The position numbers and the translations under genes are program-made. Positions 8,667-17,997 of a stretch of 64,000 nt of DNA are shown here, piece by piece. The notes beneath the pieces are model-generated. The model saw nothing but the letters and a program-made list of their open reading frames with translations. It made no database searches and had not been told where the DNA came from. Origin of the DNA: an uncultured Shewanella sp. (lineage in GTDB: Bacteria > Pseudomonadota > Gammaproteobacteria > Enterobacterales > Shewanellaceae); contig CANNEE010000008.1 in the NCBI GenBank assembly GCA_947503555.1, forward strand, positions 124,001-188,000. Reading direction: 5' to 3'. How positions within the stretch are numbered: position 1 is the first letter of the stretch; each line of letters starts with the position of its first letter.

Positions 8667-10223
8667 ATGGGATTTCGCTTATTTAAGCCTGCAATGTTAG
8701 CTCTGAGCTTTGTTGGGCTGAACTTGGTTGGGCTAAGTGCTCATGGAGCAAGTGAGAGAAATAAAAGTGACTTGGTATCAAAGCAAGCCCAGATGGTCGC
8801 CAATTATGCCGTTGCTCAATATGAGAAGCCAATGCTTGCACGGCTTAAGGAGTTGGTGACTTATAAAACCTTCGCCCAAAAAGGGTTAACCCCATTAACC
8901 AATCCGGAGTTCATCGAGTTTAAACAAGCACTAAAGTCATTAAGTGAGCAACTTGGGCTTAGTTATCAAGATGATGGCTATGTGGTGTTAATAACCCTAG
9001 GTGAGCAAAAGCGTAAATTAACCATAGTTACCCATGGTGATGTGCAGCCTGCCAATTCTGAACTTTGGGCTCAAGATCCTTTTATTCTTGATATGACTAC
9101 AGAACCAGGCAAGTTAATAGGGCGCGGCACCGAAGATGATAAAGGTGCGATTATCACTGCCATGTATGCAATGAAGGCGATTAAAGATAAAGGCATTAAG
9201 CTTAAGCGTAATATTGAGTTGATGGTTTATATGGCTGAGGAATCTGATTGGGCACCTATTAGAGCCTATTTAAAAGATTATCAAATGGCAGATTACACCA
9301 TCACCATAGATGCGGAATATCCGGTGGTTACCGCAGAGAAAGGCTGGAGTAAAATCAGCGCCAAGATGCCGCTTTTTGAGACTGCTGAGACGGATTTAGC
9401 ATTGCCTAGAATACTTGAATTTTCTGGTGGTTATTTTTCTAGTCAAGTTCCACAAATTGCCACAGCTAGAATCAGCCAAGTGACACAAACACAACTTAGT
9501 GAGTTAGAGCAGTCAGCTAAACAGCAAGCTCAAATGGCATATCATTTTGAGGCAGACGGTGACAGTTACTTAATTACCGCAGAAGGGAAGGCGGCTCACT
9601 CTTCCACTCCCGAAGATGGTATCAATGCACTCACTCATTTAGCCGCGGTATTAGGTAAAGTCGATTGGGCCAAGACGCCCGCTAGTATGACAGTAAGATT
9701 TACTAATGAGCTTGTCGGCCTTGGGAACTATGCAGAGCGTTTCGGCGACATAGCATATGAAGATGAGTTTATGGGAGCTATGACCCTAGCACCAACCATC
9801 ATTAAACAGACTGATACAGGTATAGAGATTAACCTTAATTTGCGTCGTCCTAAGGGGAAAACACCGGAGCTATTAACCGAACAGACTCTTGACGCTTTGG
9901 AGCAGTGGCAGCAACAACATGGCGTTGAGTTAACTGATATCGAAACCTATTGGGGCAAGCCGTTAGTGGTTAAAGATGCGCCTCATTTGACAACCTTGCT
10001 AAATGTATTTGGCCATTATACTGGAATGGACTCGCCTAAACCTGTGTCAATTGGCGGCTCGACCAATGCAAAATTGTTTCCTAATGCCCTGAGCTTTGGA
10101 CCTGCTATGCCTGGCGTGGAGTACACAGGTCATACAGAGCATGAGTTTATGACCTATGAGCAGTTTATATTAAACCTTAAAATGTACACTTCGGCCTTTG
10201 TTGAACTTGCGACCATGCCGTAG
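8667..10223 (+). CDS. Exported M20-family dipeptidase
   Basis: A 518-residue zinc peptidase of the M20 (PepV/CPG2) family with an N-terminal signal peptide ending near SAHGAS, so periplasmic. Metal-binding motifs are THGDVQP (first His and its Asp), GRGTEDDKG (bridging Asp), YMAEESDW (Glu pair) and the late His in TGHTEHEF. The lid domain starts near residue 215 and contains the AHSSTP signature of the dimerisation region. The frame is open back to 8622, but AAAGGA eight bases before the ATG at 8667 and the fit of the signal peptide decide the start. Family members cleave dipeptides or remove N-terminal residues. It stands alone between a gene-free region and the convergent ppx gene. Confidence 0.85.
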   Translation: MGFRLFKPAMLALSFVGLNLVGLSAHGASERNKSDLVSKQAQMVANYAVAQYEKPMLARLKELVTYKTFAQKGLTPLTNPEFIEFKQALKSLSEQLGLSYQDDGYVVLITLGEQKRKLTIVTHGDVQPANSELWAQDPFILDMTTEPGKLIGRGTEDDKGAIITAMYAMKAIKDKGIKLKRNIELMVYMAEESDWAPIRAYLKDYQMADYTITIDAEYPVVTAEKGWSKISAKMPLFETAETDLALPRILEFSGGYFSSQVPQIATARISQVTQTQLSELEQSAKQQAQMAYHFEADGDSYLITAEGKAAHSSTPEDGINALTHLAAVLGKVDWAKTPASMTVRFTNELVGLGNYAERFGDIAYEDEFMGAMTLAPTIIKQTDTGIEINLNLRRPKGKTPELLTEQTLDALEQWQQQHGVELTDIETYWGKPLVVKDAPHLTTLLNVFGHYTGMDSPKPVSIGGSTNAKLFPNALSFGPAMPGVEYTGHTEHEFMTYEQFILNLKMYTSAFVELATMP

Positions 10224-10263
10224 CCTAAGAGGCTAAGAGAGTAAAAGAATAAAGGCCCCTTTA

Positions 10264-11751
10264 TTATTGCCAATTAAGCCGCCAGCCTATTTCTGACAGG
10301 TGCTCCTGTTCTAGTTCGAGGTCAGCGATAAATAGTTCGCTTTGGGCTAGCTCTTCATCGAGAGAAAGTGTGATCTCTTGCTCTCCTGTTTGCTTGAGCT
10401 TTGGCAGGGGAATATGGTGGCGCCTGCCTAAGTGCATAATGACAGATAGCCTTAAACTAATGAGAAGTGGCCATAGCTCGTCCAGTTCAAGCATTTCAAA
10501 CAATGGTGGCTCACAGTCCGTGAGTTTCTTTCTATGCCAACGGATAAGAAAAGCCAACAATTGCTGCTCTTCTAAGTTAAAGCCGGGCAGGTTGATGTTG
10601 TTGATAATATACTCGCCATGTTTATGAATACTGCGATAGTTTATCTGTAAACCGATTTCATGGAGGTTGGCAGCATAATCGAGCCAAGGTTTTAGCCGTT
10701 TTTTCTTTGAATCGAACTGGCGATAGAGATTCACTGCACTTTCATGAATTTGTCTGCTGTGAAGGTTATCGAGTTGATATCTGTGTTGCAGATAGCTAAT
10801 GGTATGGGCTTGAATATTATGATGTAACTTGCCATCAGCCATTTCGCTAAGCACCCCTTCTCTAAGGGCATCATCACTAAATTGCATCTGCTCGATATTG
10901 AGCTGACGAAAACAGGCTATCAATATTGCTAAGCCTGATGGTAAGACTTTTCTACGTAATTCTGCCAGTTCAGGAAAAGGCAGGGTGTCGACATTATCAT
11001 GCTCTAAAATGGCGTCTTTAAGTTGTTCGAGTTGTTCAAGATGAATACTGCGACTGAGATCGTCATGGTTAATAATGCTGGCAATCGCTTTGATGGTGCC
11101 GGAGCAGCCGATTGCGGCTTCAAACTGATGGTTAAGATACCTTTGCTGTAGCATCTCTATCTGTTGCTCTGCGGTGAGAATCGCTTTTTTCATTCGCTTA
11201 TGGGACAGTTGTCCATTCTCAAAAAAGCGGGATTGATAACTCACACAGCCCATGGATAGGCTTTCCATTTCATGGGGTGTTTGGCCTTCTCCTATGATTA
11301 ATTCAGTACTACCGCCGCCGATATCAATGACCAAGGTGGTGTTATCTATCTGTTGATTTTGGCTGACTCCAGCATAGATAAGTCTGGCTTCCTCTTTGCC
11401 GGGGATCACTTCTATGGGATACCCAAGGATTTTGCGAGCTTTACGAATAAATTCTTTACGGTTGGGCGCACTGCGAAGGGCATAGGTGGCGACGATTCTG
11501 ATGTCATGAAAATGCATCTGGGATAGACGTTGGCTAAATTCAGTCAGGCAAGCCAATCCTCTTTCCATTGCTTCTGCTGACAAATTGCCTTTACTGTCAC
11601 TATTTTCAGCGAGCTGAACTCTCTGCTTGACCTTATGCATAGGCTGAATGACGCCATCTATCACTCTGGCGATACCTAAGTGAAAGCTATTGGACCCAAG
11701 GTCGACAGCGACGAGTATTTGGGCTTTTTCTTCCGGTATTTGTTTTTCCAT
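10264..11751 (-). CDS. ppx: Exopolyphosphatase (Ppx/GppA family)
   Basis: A 495-residue member of the ASKHA-fold Ppx/GppA family, which removes terminal phosphates from polyphosphate or converts pppGpp to ppGpp. The phosphate-1 loop is VDLGSNSFHLGIARV near the N-terminus and the phosphate-2 loop is VIDIGGGSTELIIGE near residue 143. The C-terminal half is the helical HD-like domain. Length is close to E. coli Ppx (513) and GppA (494). It lies 119 bases downstream of ppk on the same strand, the conserved order for polyphosphate turnover, which favours Ppx over GppA. Confidence 0.88.
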   Translation of the reverse strand: MEKQIPEEKAQILVAVDLGSNSFHLGIARVIDGVIQPMHKVKQRVQLAENSDSKGNLSAEAMERGLACLTEFSQRLSQMHFHDIRIVATYALRSAPNRKEFIRKARKILGYPIEVIPGKEEARLIYAGVSQNQQIDNTTLVIDIGGGSTELIIGEGQTPHEMESLSMGCVSYQSRFFENGQLSHKRMKKAILTAEQQIEMLQQRYLNHQFEAAIGCSGTIKAIASIINHDDLSRSIHLEQLEQLKDAILEHDNVDTLPFPELAELRRKVLPSGLAILIACFRQLNIEQMQFSDDALREGVLSEMADGKLHHNIQAHTISYLQHRYQLDNLHSRQIHESAVNLYRQFDSKKKRLKPWLDYAANLHEIGLQINYRSIHKHGEYIINNINLPGFNLEEQQLLAFLIRWHRKKLTDCEPPLFEMLELDELWPLLISLRLSVIMHLGRRHHIPLPKLKQTGEQEITLSLDEELAQSELFIADLELEQEHLSEIGWRLNWQ

Positions 11752-11870
11752 ATGAAGCTCTTATTGATTTTATTATTTTGCTTATATTACTTAGGCACTG
11801 ATATTAACCTCATATCAGAGCTTGACCCTTAATACCTTTAAGAGCCAAGCTTTCTTTACTGACTATAGCA

Positions 11871-13949
11871 TTAACGGTTAGCCATACGTTTCTCATAGTC
11901 GAGCAGTTGGTCATAGATAGCGAGTTGTGAGCGCACCTTTTTCCTGTTGCCACGCTTAACATAAGCGTTTTGCTGAAGCCTATCTATCACTCTAGCTTTG
12001 GTCGTATCTTTAAATTGTTGCTCTATGATTTTGAGTACTAAGGTCTTGAGATCCTCATCATAGATGGGGCAACCCACCTCGATTCGTTTATCTAGGTTGC
12101 GACTCATCCAGTCAGCACTGGAGATAAATACCTTAGGATCATTTTCATTGTTGAAAATCATGACTCTTGGGTGCTCAAGGAACCTATCAACAATAGATAT
12201 CGCCTGAATATTTTCCGATAGCCCTGGAATACCTGGCAGTAATGAGCACATACCGCGAATAATTAGCCTTACCTTCACTCCATTACGTGAGGCGTCGTAA
12301 AGGCGTTTAATGAGCCCTGTATCGACGAGGTTATTGAGTTTTAGAGTAATACTAGCGGGTTTATCATTAATGCTATTGTTGATTTCGTTATCGATCAGGC
12401 TGTAGAGCTTACGCCTGTTGTCTACAGGAGAGATAAGCAAGTGATTAAACTTGAACTTTTTATAGCTATGTTCGATAAACTCGAATACGTTATCTACCTC
12501 ATCACAAATCTCACTATGGGCGGTAAATAGCGCAAAATCGGTATAGATTTTGGCGGTTTTTTCGTGAAAGTTACCTGTACCTATGTGGGCATACTTGACC
12601 AGTCGGCCGTTTTCAATACGTTTGACTAGCATTAATTTCGAGTGGATTTTAAGCGATGGAATGCCAAAGTTAATCCGCACTCCATGGTCGGTTAAATGTT
12701 TGGCCCATTCGATATTGGCTTCTTCATCAAATCTAGCTTGTAGCTCTACTACAACAGAGACATCCTTGCCGTTTTTCACCGCTTCCACGAGAGAATGCAA
12801 AATCTGTGAATGTTTCGCCACTCGATAGATATTGATCTTTATCGAACGCACGGCTGGATCAAAGGCCGCTTGGCGTAGCATTTCGGTGACATGGTTAAAG
12901 GCGTGATAGGGGTAGTAAAGCAAAATATCTTTTTTGCTGATAGCTTCAAACACGTTAGCCGCTTGGCGAAATTGGCTGCTGCGAATCGCTTTGATTTTCG
13001 GGTGCTCTAAATAGTCTCTGCCTGGGTTGGGAAAGCCGATAAAATCTTTAAAGCAGTGATAACGCCCACCTGGGATCATAGAGTCCATGCCTGCTATGCC
13101 AAGCTGTCCCTGCAACATTTCCAGCATGTGCTGAGGCATCTCTCTGTCATAAACAAAACTTACTGGTTCAGCAGTTAGACGCTGCTTTAAGCCCGATGAC
13201 ATTTTTTCCAACATACTGAGTTCTATTTCGTTGGAGAGATTGTATTCAGCATCCCTTGTTAGCTTGATTGAGTAACATTCTACCGCGTCAAATTCAAAGA
13301 AGCCGGTTAGCAAGTCATCTAGGCAGTGGCGAATGATATTATCTAGAAGTATGATGGTTTTACGCTTTTTGTTCCCTTTCATCGGCGGGAGCTCAATAAA
13401 GCGTGGTACCTTTTTGTTCGGTACTTCTATTAGGCAGTAGGTGACTGCGTTAGCGTTTCTTATGCCTGTAACTAGATAGGTTGAGCCATCGTTGAGGTAA
13501 CGCGTTAGCTCAGTGTGATCATTAATGATTAATGGCACGATATGACGGCGGATTTTGTCTTGAAAGTGACGCTTTAGCCATAAGCTTTCCTGCTCGCTTA
13601 GCTGAATCTCATTGACTAAAAAGATATTACGTTTGGCAAGGTCATGAATAAGCTGCAAGTAAATGCTGTCAAACTTTTGCTGAAGTGTCAGTACCTTGCT
13701 ATTTATTTCAGCGAGTAAAGCCCTCGCTTCTTGACCGCCACCTTTGGACTCATCGATCAAGATTTGGCGCCTGACATCAGCCACTCTGACACGGAAGAAT
13801 TCGTCTTGATTACTTGAGTAGATGCCTAAGAACCTGACGCGTTCGATAATTGGTACCGTATCGTCGGCAGCTTCCTGCAAGACGCGTTCATTGAATGAGA
13901 GCCAACTAAGCTCTTTTTCTAAATAGGGGAATTGGAAGGGTACAGCCAT
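11871..13949 (-). CDS. ppk1: Polyphosphate kinase 1
   Basis: A 692-residue enzyme that makes polyphosphate reversibly from ATP. The four-domain layout is complete: N domain (YLEKELSWLSFNERVLQEA), head domain, and two phospholipase-D-like catalytic domains. The autophosphorylated His is in YAHIGTGNFHEKTAKIYTD (about residue 460), matching His435 of the E. coli enzyme (688 residues). A GGAG ribosome site lies ahead of the ATG at 13949. Membrane-associated in relatives. A Pho-box-like direct repeat lies about 40 bases upstream. It is followed by ppx. Confidence 0.95.
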   Translation of the reverse strand: MAVPFQFPYLEKELSWLSFNERVLQEAADDTVPIIERVRFLGIYSSNQDEFFRVRVADVRRQILIDESKGGGQEARALLAEINSKVLTLQQKFDSIYLQLIHDLAKRNIFLVNEIQLSEQESLWLKRHFQDKIRRHIVPLIINDHTELTRYLNDGSTYLVTGIRNANAVTYCLIEVPNKKVPRFIELPPMKGNKKRKTIILLDNIIRHCLDDLLTGFFEFDAVECYSIKLTRDAEYNLSNEIELSMLEKMSSGLKQRLTAEPVSFVYDREMPQHMLEMLQGQLGIAGMDSMIPGGRYHCFKDFIGFPNPGRDYLEHPKIKAIRSSQFRQAANVFEAISKKDILLYYPYHAFNHVTEMLRQAAFDPAVRSIKINIYRVAKHSQILHSLVEAVKNGKDVSVVVELQARFDEEANIEWAKHLTDHGVRINFGIPSLKIHSKLMLVKRIENGRLVKYAHIGTGNFHEKTAKIYTDFALFTAHSEICDEVDNVFEFIEHSYKKFKFNHLLISPVDNRRKLYSLIDNEINNSINDKPASITLKLNNLVDTGLIKRLYDASRNGVKVRLIIRGMCSLLPGIPGLSENIQAISIVDRFLEHPRVMIFNNENDPKVFISSADWMSRNLDKRIEVGCPIYDEDLKTLVLKIIEQQFKDTTKARVIDRLQQNAYVKRGNRKKVRSQLAIYDQLLDYEKRMANR

Positions 13950-13987
13950 AAAACTCCGTCCTTATGCTCTGATTTCCAAACTATTTT

Positions 13988-14005
13988 GTTTCAGAAATGT
14001 TTCAG
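13988..14005 (-). promoter_or_regulatory. Pho-box-like direct repeat upstream of ppk1
   Basis: Read on the minus strand this is CTGAAAC-ATTT-CTGAAAC, two identical 7-mers separated by four bases. PhoB boxes have exactly this 7-4-7 spacing with consensus CTGTCAT; here each half matches at about four of seven positions. The architecture fits but the sequence match is only fair. The remaining bases to 14292 show no gene. They include a weak hairpin (GAGAAGT ... ACTTCTC, about 14250-14280) beyond the rluF stop that lacks a U-run. Confidence 0.35.
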
Positions 14006-14292
14006 TTTAATGAAGCTAAATAACCTATTTTATGCCTTTGTACTTGTGTAACGAGCCAGAGTTAATGCGATAAATCCCTTCATCTAACAGCCTGGCTATT
14101 TTCAATAGTTACTGCTGGTGAGTTTGCGGATTAACATTTATATTACATCTGTTTATTGCTTTGTAAAAGAGAAAGCAAAATGAAAAATGATGAAAATAGT
14201 TAATTATTTCTATGTGTTGGGCGTGATGAACTGAAGAGGAGTTGCAAGCGAGAAGTAAAGACTGTAGGCCTTCACTTCTCTATATCAAATGA

Positions 14293-15171
14293 CTATCTCG
14301 CTCTGCGAGGGCGTCTTGGCTTTTGTTTCACGAAGCCGCCTTCAGGCTTATGCTTTTTATTAGCGGGCTTGGAAGTCTTAGGTTTATTGTTGCTAGTATT
14401 GGACTTGTTCCCAGGCTTTTTAGTCGACTTTTTCTTAGCTGGTGCCTCAGATTTAGAGTTTTCTATCATGCCAAATAGCTCATAGAGCTCTTGGTCTGTT
14501 AGATCACGCCATTCGCCAATAGGCAAACCTTTTATATCCACATTCATAATTTTGGTGCGCTCAAGCTTAGTTACTTGATAATTGAAGTACTCGCACATTC
14601 TGCGGATCTGTCGATTGAGCCCTTGGACTAAGGTAATTTGAAAGGTGAAGTTTGACACCTTGCTGACCTTACATTTTTTGGTTTTTGTTCCAAGAATAGG
14701 GACTCCGGCGCCCATGTTTTTAATAAAGTCATCGGTTATTGGCTTATCGACGGTGACGATATAGTCTTTTTCGTGGTTGTTACCAGCACGAAGAATTTTA
14801 TTGACCACATCGCCGTCGTTGGTCAGGAAGATTAATCCTTGAGAGTCCTTATCAAGACGACCGATAGGGAAAATTCGCGTAGTGTGATTGACGTAATCGA
14901 CTATGTTATTGGGCTCTGAACCTTCTGTCGTACTGACAATACCAACAGGTTTATTGAGCGCAATAAAAACCAGCTCACCTTCTTCTCTTGGCTCAATGTC
15001 TTGGCCATTAACTTTGACCTGATCGCCAGCAAATACCTGATCGCCTATCTTGGCGCGTTTGCCGTTGATAAAAACATTGCCTTGTTCAATATATCTGTCG
15101 GCATCTCTGCGAGAGCAGATGCCACTTTCACTTATATATTTATTGAGTCGAATGGATGACTTATTTTGCAT
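14293..15171 (-). CDS. rluF: 23S rRNA pseudouridine synthase RluF
   Basis: A 292-residue RsuA/RluF-type synthase that converts a uridine in 23S rRNA (U2604 in E. coli) to pseudouridine. The N-terminal S4 RNA-binding domain begins [24 protein letters not shown], nearly identical to E. coli RluF. The catalytic Asp is in [10 protein letters not shown]. The C-terminal 50 residues are a Lys/Pro/Asn-rich low-complexity tail, common in this family. The frame is open to 15210, but that would overlap the fur terminator; the ATG at 15171 gives the family N-terminus. A second candidate is 15183; neither has a strong ribosome site. Confidence 0.88.
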   Translation of the reverse strand: MQNKSSIRLNKYISESGICSRRDADRYIEQGNVFINGKRAKIGDQVFAGDQVKVNGQDIEPREEGELVFIALNKPVGIVSTTEGSEPNNIVDYVNHTTRIFPIGRLDKDSQGLIFLTNDGDVVNKILRAGNNHEKDYIVTVDKPITDDFIKNMGAGVPILGTKTKKCKVSKVSNFTFQITLVQGLNRQIRRMCEYFNYQVTKLERTKIMNVDIKGLPIGEWRDLTDQELYELFGMIENSKSEAPAKKKSTKKPGNKSNTSNNKPKTSKPANKKHKPEGGFVKQKPRRPRRAR

Positions 15172-15194
15172 TGGTTTAACCATTTGGAATAAAA

Positions 15195-15222
15195 ACAAAA
15201 AAACCAGCATTCAAGCTGGTTT
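15195..15222 (-). terminator. Terminator of fur
   Basis: Stem AAACCAGC / GCTGGTTT with a six-base loop, followed on the minus strand by a U-run. It lies just past the fur stop codon and ahead of rluF, so the two genes are probably separate units. Confidence 0.8.
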
Positions 15223-15240
15223 TCATTAAGCTTATAGTAC

Positions 15241-15672
15241 TTAGTCTACAGCGTGATCACACTCATCATTGGTGCAGTGACCATATAGATAAAGACTATG
15301 GTTGGTCAGCTTAATATTGTGCTTAAGTGCAATTTCATCTTGACGACGTTCGATAACTTCGTCTGAGAACTCGATAACCTTGCCACAGTTTAAGCATACA
15401 AGATGGTCATGATGGTGTTGAGTCGAAAGTTCAAATACTGCTTTACCACTTTCAAAGTGATGGCGAGTGACGATACCTGCATCATCAAATTGGTTTAATA
15501 CGCGGTATACGGTCGCTAGGCCAATTTCTTCGCCCATATCCAAGAGCTTCTTGTAGAGATCCTCCGCACTGATATGCTGATTCTCAGGACCTTGCATCAG
15601 TTCTAGAATCTTGACGCGTGGGAGAGTGATTTTGAGTCCCGCTTTTTTTAATGCTTGATTTCCGTCTGTCAT
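15241..15672 (-). CDS. fur: Ferric uptake regulator Fur
   Basis: A 143-residue Fe(II)-dependent repressor. The N-terminal winged helix (LKKAGLKITLPRVKILELMQ) is followed by GLATVYRVLNQFDDAGIV (recognition helix) and the His-rich metal site HHHDHLVCLNCGKVIEF. A second Cys pair is near the C-terminus (CTNDEC), as in E. coli Fur (148 residues). The frame is open to a GTG at 15705, but MTDGNQALKKAGL is the family N-terminus and AAGAGA precedes it. It is transcribed away from cobB. I see no clear 19-bp Fur box in the shared region 15673-15935. Confidence 0.95.
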   Translation of the reverse strand: MTDGNQALKKAGLKITLPRVKILELMQGPENQHISAEDLYKKLLDMGEEIGLATVYRVLNQFDDAGIVTRHHFESGKAVFELSTQHHHDHLVCLNCGKVIEFSDEVIERRQDEIALKHNIKLTNHSLYLYGHCTNDECDHAVD

Positions 15673-15793
15673 CTCTGATCTCTTATTGTCGAGCTCTTGG
15701 CTCACCAGTGGATAGTCAGATCATTATATGTGCTGAAATTGAAAACTTAAACCTTTGATGTGGCTTTATACTCTTTAAATTGAATAATTTGTT

Positions 15794-15807
15794 TAGATTT
15801 AGATCAA
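15794..15807. promoter_or_regulatory. FNR/EtrA-like site between fur and cobB
   Basis: TAGATTTAGATCAA matches the FNR consensus TTGAT-N4-ATCAA at nine of ten defined positions. It lies in the divergent fur/cobB promoter region and could act on either gene. A single near-match can occur by chance. Confidence 0.3.
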
Positions 15808-15935
15808 AGTGTAATAATTACAATCAATACAAGCACACATAGAGTAAGGTTATACCAAGGCCGTATGTCTATTGTAGGACGAACAGGTCAAAATAGGTGG
15901 ACATCAGCTTGTTTTAGATGGAAGGATTTTTCACT

Positions 15936-16673
15936 ATGTATCGACAAATTGTCATATTAACAGGAGCTGGCATTTCTGCCGAGTCTGGCTTACGAACCTT
16001 TAGGGATCAAGATGGTTTGTGGGAAGAGCATCATATTGAAGATGTAGCGACTCCTGAAGGCTACGAGAGAGATCCTGAATTAGTTGAGCGTTTCTATAAT
16101 AGTCGTTGGCAGCAACTTCATAATGGTCAAATTGAGCCAAATAAGGCCCATCTTGCTTTAGCTAAGTTAGAGCAAGAGTTTGAAGGTGATATTTTACTCG
16201 TGACACAAAATATCGATGATCTTCATGAGAGGGCTGGTTCAAAACGTATGCTACATATGCATGGCGAGCTTTCAAAAGGACGTTGTCCCCGTTCCAGGCA
16301 AACCTTTATTTTACGCGAACCCTTTGGCGTTGATAACTGCTGTACCTGTTGTATACCTGCCCAAAGGTTACGTCCCCATGTCGTCTGGTTTGGTGAAATG
16401 CCTATCGGTATGGATAGAATTCATGATGCATTGGATCATTGTGATCTATTTATTGCTATAGGAACCTCGGGTACTGTTTATCCCGCAGCAGGATTTGTTG
16501 ATAGTGCTGAGCACCACGGAGCCCATACTGTTGAGGTAAATATTATGCCGCCGGAGCGTCATAGCCAATTCCAGCTGCACTTGCAAGGTAAGGCCAGTGA
16601 AGTATTACCTAGACTTGTCGATGCCATACTTGCTGGTGATGGGTTGACACCTGCCTTAGCCTATGAAAACTAA
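15936..16673 (+). CDS. cobB: NAD-dependent protein deacylase CobB (sirtuin)
   Basis: A 245-residue class III sirtuin that removes acetyl and succinyl groups from lysines using NAD. The NAD-binding motif is [17 protein letters not shown] at the N-terminus, then [12 protein letters not shown] and the catalytic His in HMHGEL. The zinc Cys residues are in GRCPRS and NCCTCC. The end of the segment, [11 protein letters not shown], is the CobB signature. ATG 15936 is preferred to 15918 because GGAAGGA lies nine bases upstream and the sirtuin motif then begins at the usual place. A small P-loop kinase gene follows 26 bases on. Confidence 0.92.
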   Translation: MYRQIVILTGAGISAESGLRTFRDQDGLWEEHHIEDVATPEGYERDPELVERFYNSRWQQLHNGQIEPNKAHLALAKLEQEFEGDILLVTQNIDDLHERAGSKRMLHMHGELSKGRCPRSRQTFILREPFGVDNCCTCCIPAQRLRPHVVWFGEMPIGMDRIHDALDHCDLFIAIGTSGTVYPAAGFVDSAEHHGAHTVEVNIMPPERHSQFQLHLQGKASEVLPRLVDAILAGDGLTPALAYEN

Positions 16674-16699
16674 GTTTTATAACCTATGAGGGCGAAAAG

Positions 16700-17146
16700 A
16701 TTAAGCTTGCCATTATCATGAGAGGTTTACCCGGTAGTGGTAAATCTCATTGGGTAGAAAGCTATTTAACGAGCCTTTCACTAGAAGAAGCTATTGCTAT
16801 TCGCCAGAGGGGTTACTTTTCTACCGACAGCTATTTTATTCAAGATGGAGACGGTAAATACCGTTTTACTCCTAATAAGCTGGCTCAGTATCATCAATTG
16901 AACCTGACAGCATTTATTCAGGCTCTTGGCCGCGCCGAGCCAACCGTAATTTGCGATAACACCAATATGGCTCATTGGGAATTTAGTGCCTATGTGGCAG
17001 CGGCCAAAGCGATGGGCTACCAAGTTCGAGAAGTATTGATTGGCCAAGTTATGGATGCTCAGCACCAAGCTTTATGTGCACAGCGCAATCAACATGGAGT
17101 GAAACTAGAACAGATTCAGCAAATGGCGAAGCAATTTCAGCCATAG
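16700..17146 (+). CDS. Small P-loop ATP-dependent kinase-like protein, probable ATT start
   Basis: A single-domain AAA/zeta-toxin/T4-PNK-like kinase, about 148 residues. Walker A is RGLPGSGKSHW at the N-terminus and a VICDNTNMAHWE segment (about residue 87) is typical of this kinase superfamily. The first ATG is at 16718, but that start would begin directly at Walker A and delete the first beta-strand. Reading six codons upstream gives KLAIIMRGLPGSGKS, a normal strand-loop arrangement, beginning at ATT (16700). GAGGG at 16688-16692 lies seven bases before this ATT, while no ribosome site fits the ATG. Phosphoryl acceptor unknown. It follows cobB closely and is probably cotranscribed. Confidence 0.7.
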   Translation: MKLAIIMRGLPGSGKSHWVESYLTSLSLEEAIAIRQRGYFSTDSYFIQDGDGKYRFTPNKLAQYHQLNLTAFIQALGRAEPTVICDNTNMAHWEFSAYVAAAKAMGYQVREVLIGQVMDAQHQALCAQRNQHGVKLEQIQQMAKQFQP

Positions 17147-17205
17147 GTTATGCTGTGATAGCTCGATAGTTGCTTTAGTTAAATAGCTGTCCTAGTTCAA
17201 TCTTT

Positions 17206-17997
17206 TTAGTCGTGATAACTGATCTCAATTTTTGTTTTTCCTTCCTTATTATTGATTCTGTTACTACTCATATCCTCAATAAGCACATGTGGGGTGCTAG
17301 TATAGAGGGCAAAGTGACTGAGAATATTAAAGTTAACAGGTGCTTGCTCCATAAATATGATGCCATTGTCTATAGCAAACTCTTTATATCTAGGTAGTTT
17401 CTGCTGATAGAAATGACGGACTTGGTCAAAATCTGCATTGGTTGCTAGGACGATTGCGGGTAAGACATTAATATCACCAATGGTCATCTGCTTGTTCGAT
17501 AAATGACTTACAACTTGACTATTCGGATAGAGGGGCAGGGTGACGTCATCGATTGATGATTGTGAAGCATGGGCTTTCAGGCCTGCGTTGATAAAATTTG
17601 CGTAGTCACTCAGTACTTGGTCTGCAGGCTTTTCTTGTTCAAGCTCAGCCATCGCCATCTTTTCATCACACTGAAATAGCATCTCTTGGCTAAGCGCGAG
17701 GTCATGGTTAAATTCCATTTGTACACAATCTGTGAAATGAGTGAGCTCAACTTCTAACTGGCTTCCATCAATATTCTCCTCTAGCTTTTGACTGCATGTT
17801 GCAAAGCTTTGTGTTAGTACCTTATTACTCTTATGTTTATCCAGTTCAAAGCACACTTGGGCTAGCTTTTGGGCTTCATGCCAGATCTGTTTTTTTGCCA
17901 TGGAAAGAAATGCATTTTTCGATATTGAACTGGCTTGCCCTTGAATAGGAAGCAAGATAATCGCTATTGATAGCAGCAGATACTTGAGCTTAAACAT
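17206..17997 (-). CDS. Exported protein of unknown function
   Basis: A 263-residue protein with a clear signal peptide (MFKLKYLLLSIAIILLPIQGQA), so periplasmic or secreted. I do not recognise a domain. The mature part holds five Cys in its first half, at positions that could form disulfides (CFELD, CSQK, CVQM, CDEK), and a C-terminal region (about 160-260) that reads as an alpha/beta fold with LPLYPNSQVV and FDQVRHFYQQKLP. It is convergent with the kinase gene, stands alone, and lies upstream of and divergent from the biotin operon, the place where bioA sits in many relatives. No link to biotin is apparent. Confidence 0.6.
   Translation of the reverse strand: MFKLKYLLLSIAIILLPIQGQASSISKNAFLSMAKKQIWHEAQKLAQVCFELDKHKSNKVLTQSFATCSQKLEENIDGSQLEVELTHFTDCVQMEFNHDLALSQEMLFQCDEKMAMAELEQEKPADQVLSDYANFINAGLKAHASQSSIDDVTLPLYPNSQVVSHLSNKQMTIGDINVLPAIVLATNADFDQVRHFYQQKLPRYKEFAIDNGIIFMEQAPVNFNILSHFALYTSTPHVLIEDMSSNRINNKEGKTKIEISYHD

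Noticed and set aside
10248-10265. AATAAAGG / CCTTTATT hairpin between the M20 peptidase and ppx
   Set aside because: Stem is AT-rich and short, and it overlaps the ppx stop codon; too weak to call a terminator with confidence.
15673-15935. Fur box for fur autoregulation
   Set aside because: No sequence close to the 19-bp GATAATGATAATCATTATC consensus could be found by eye in this region.
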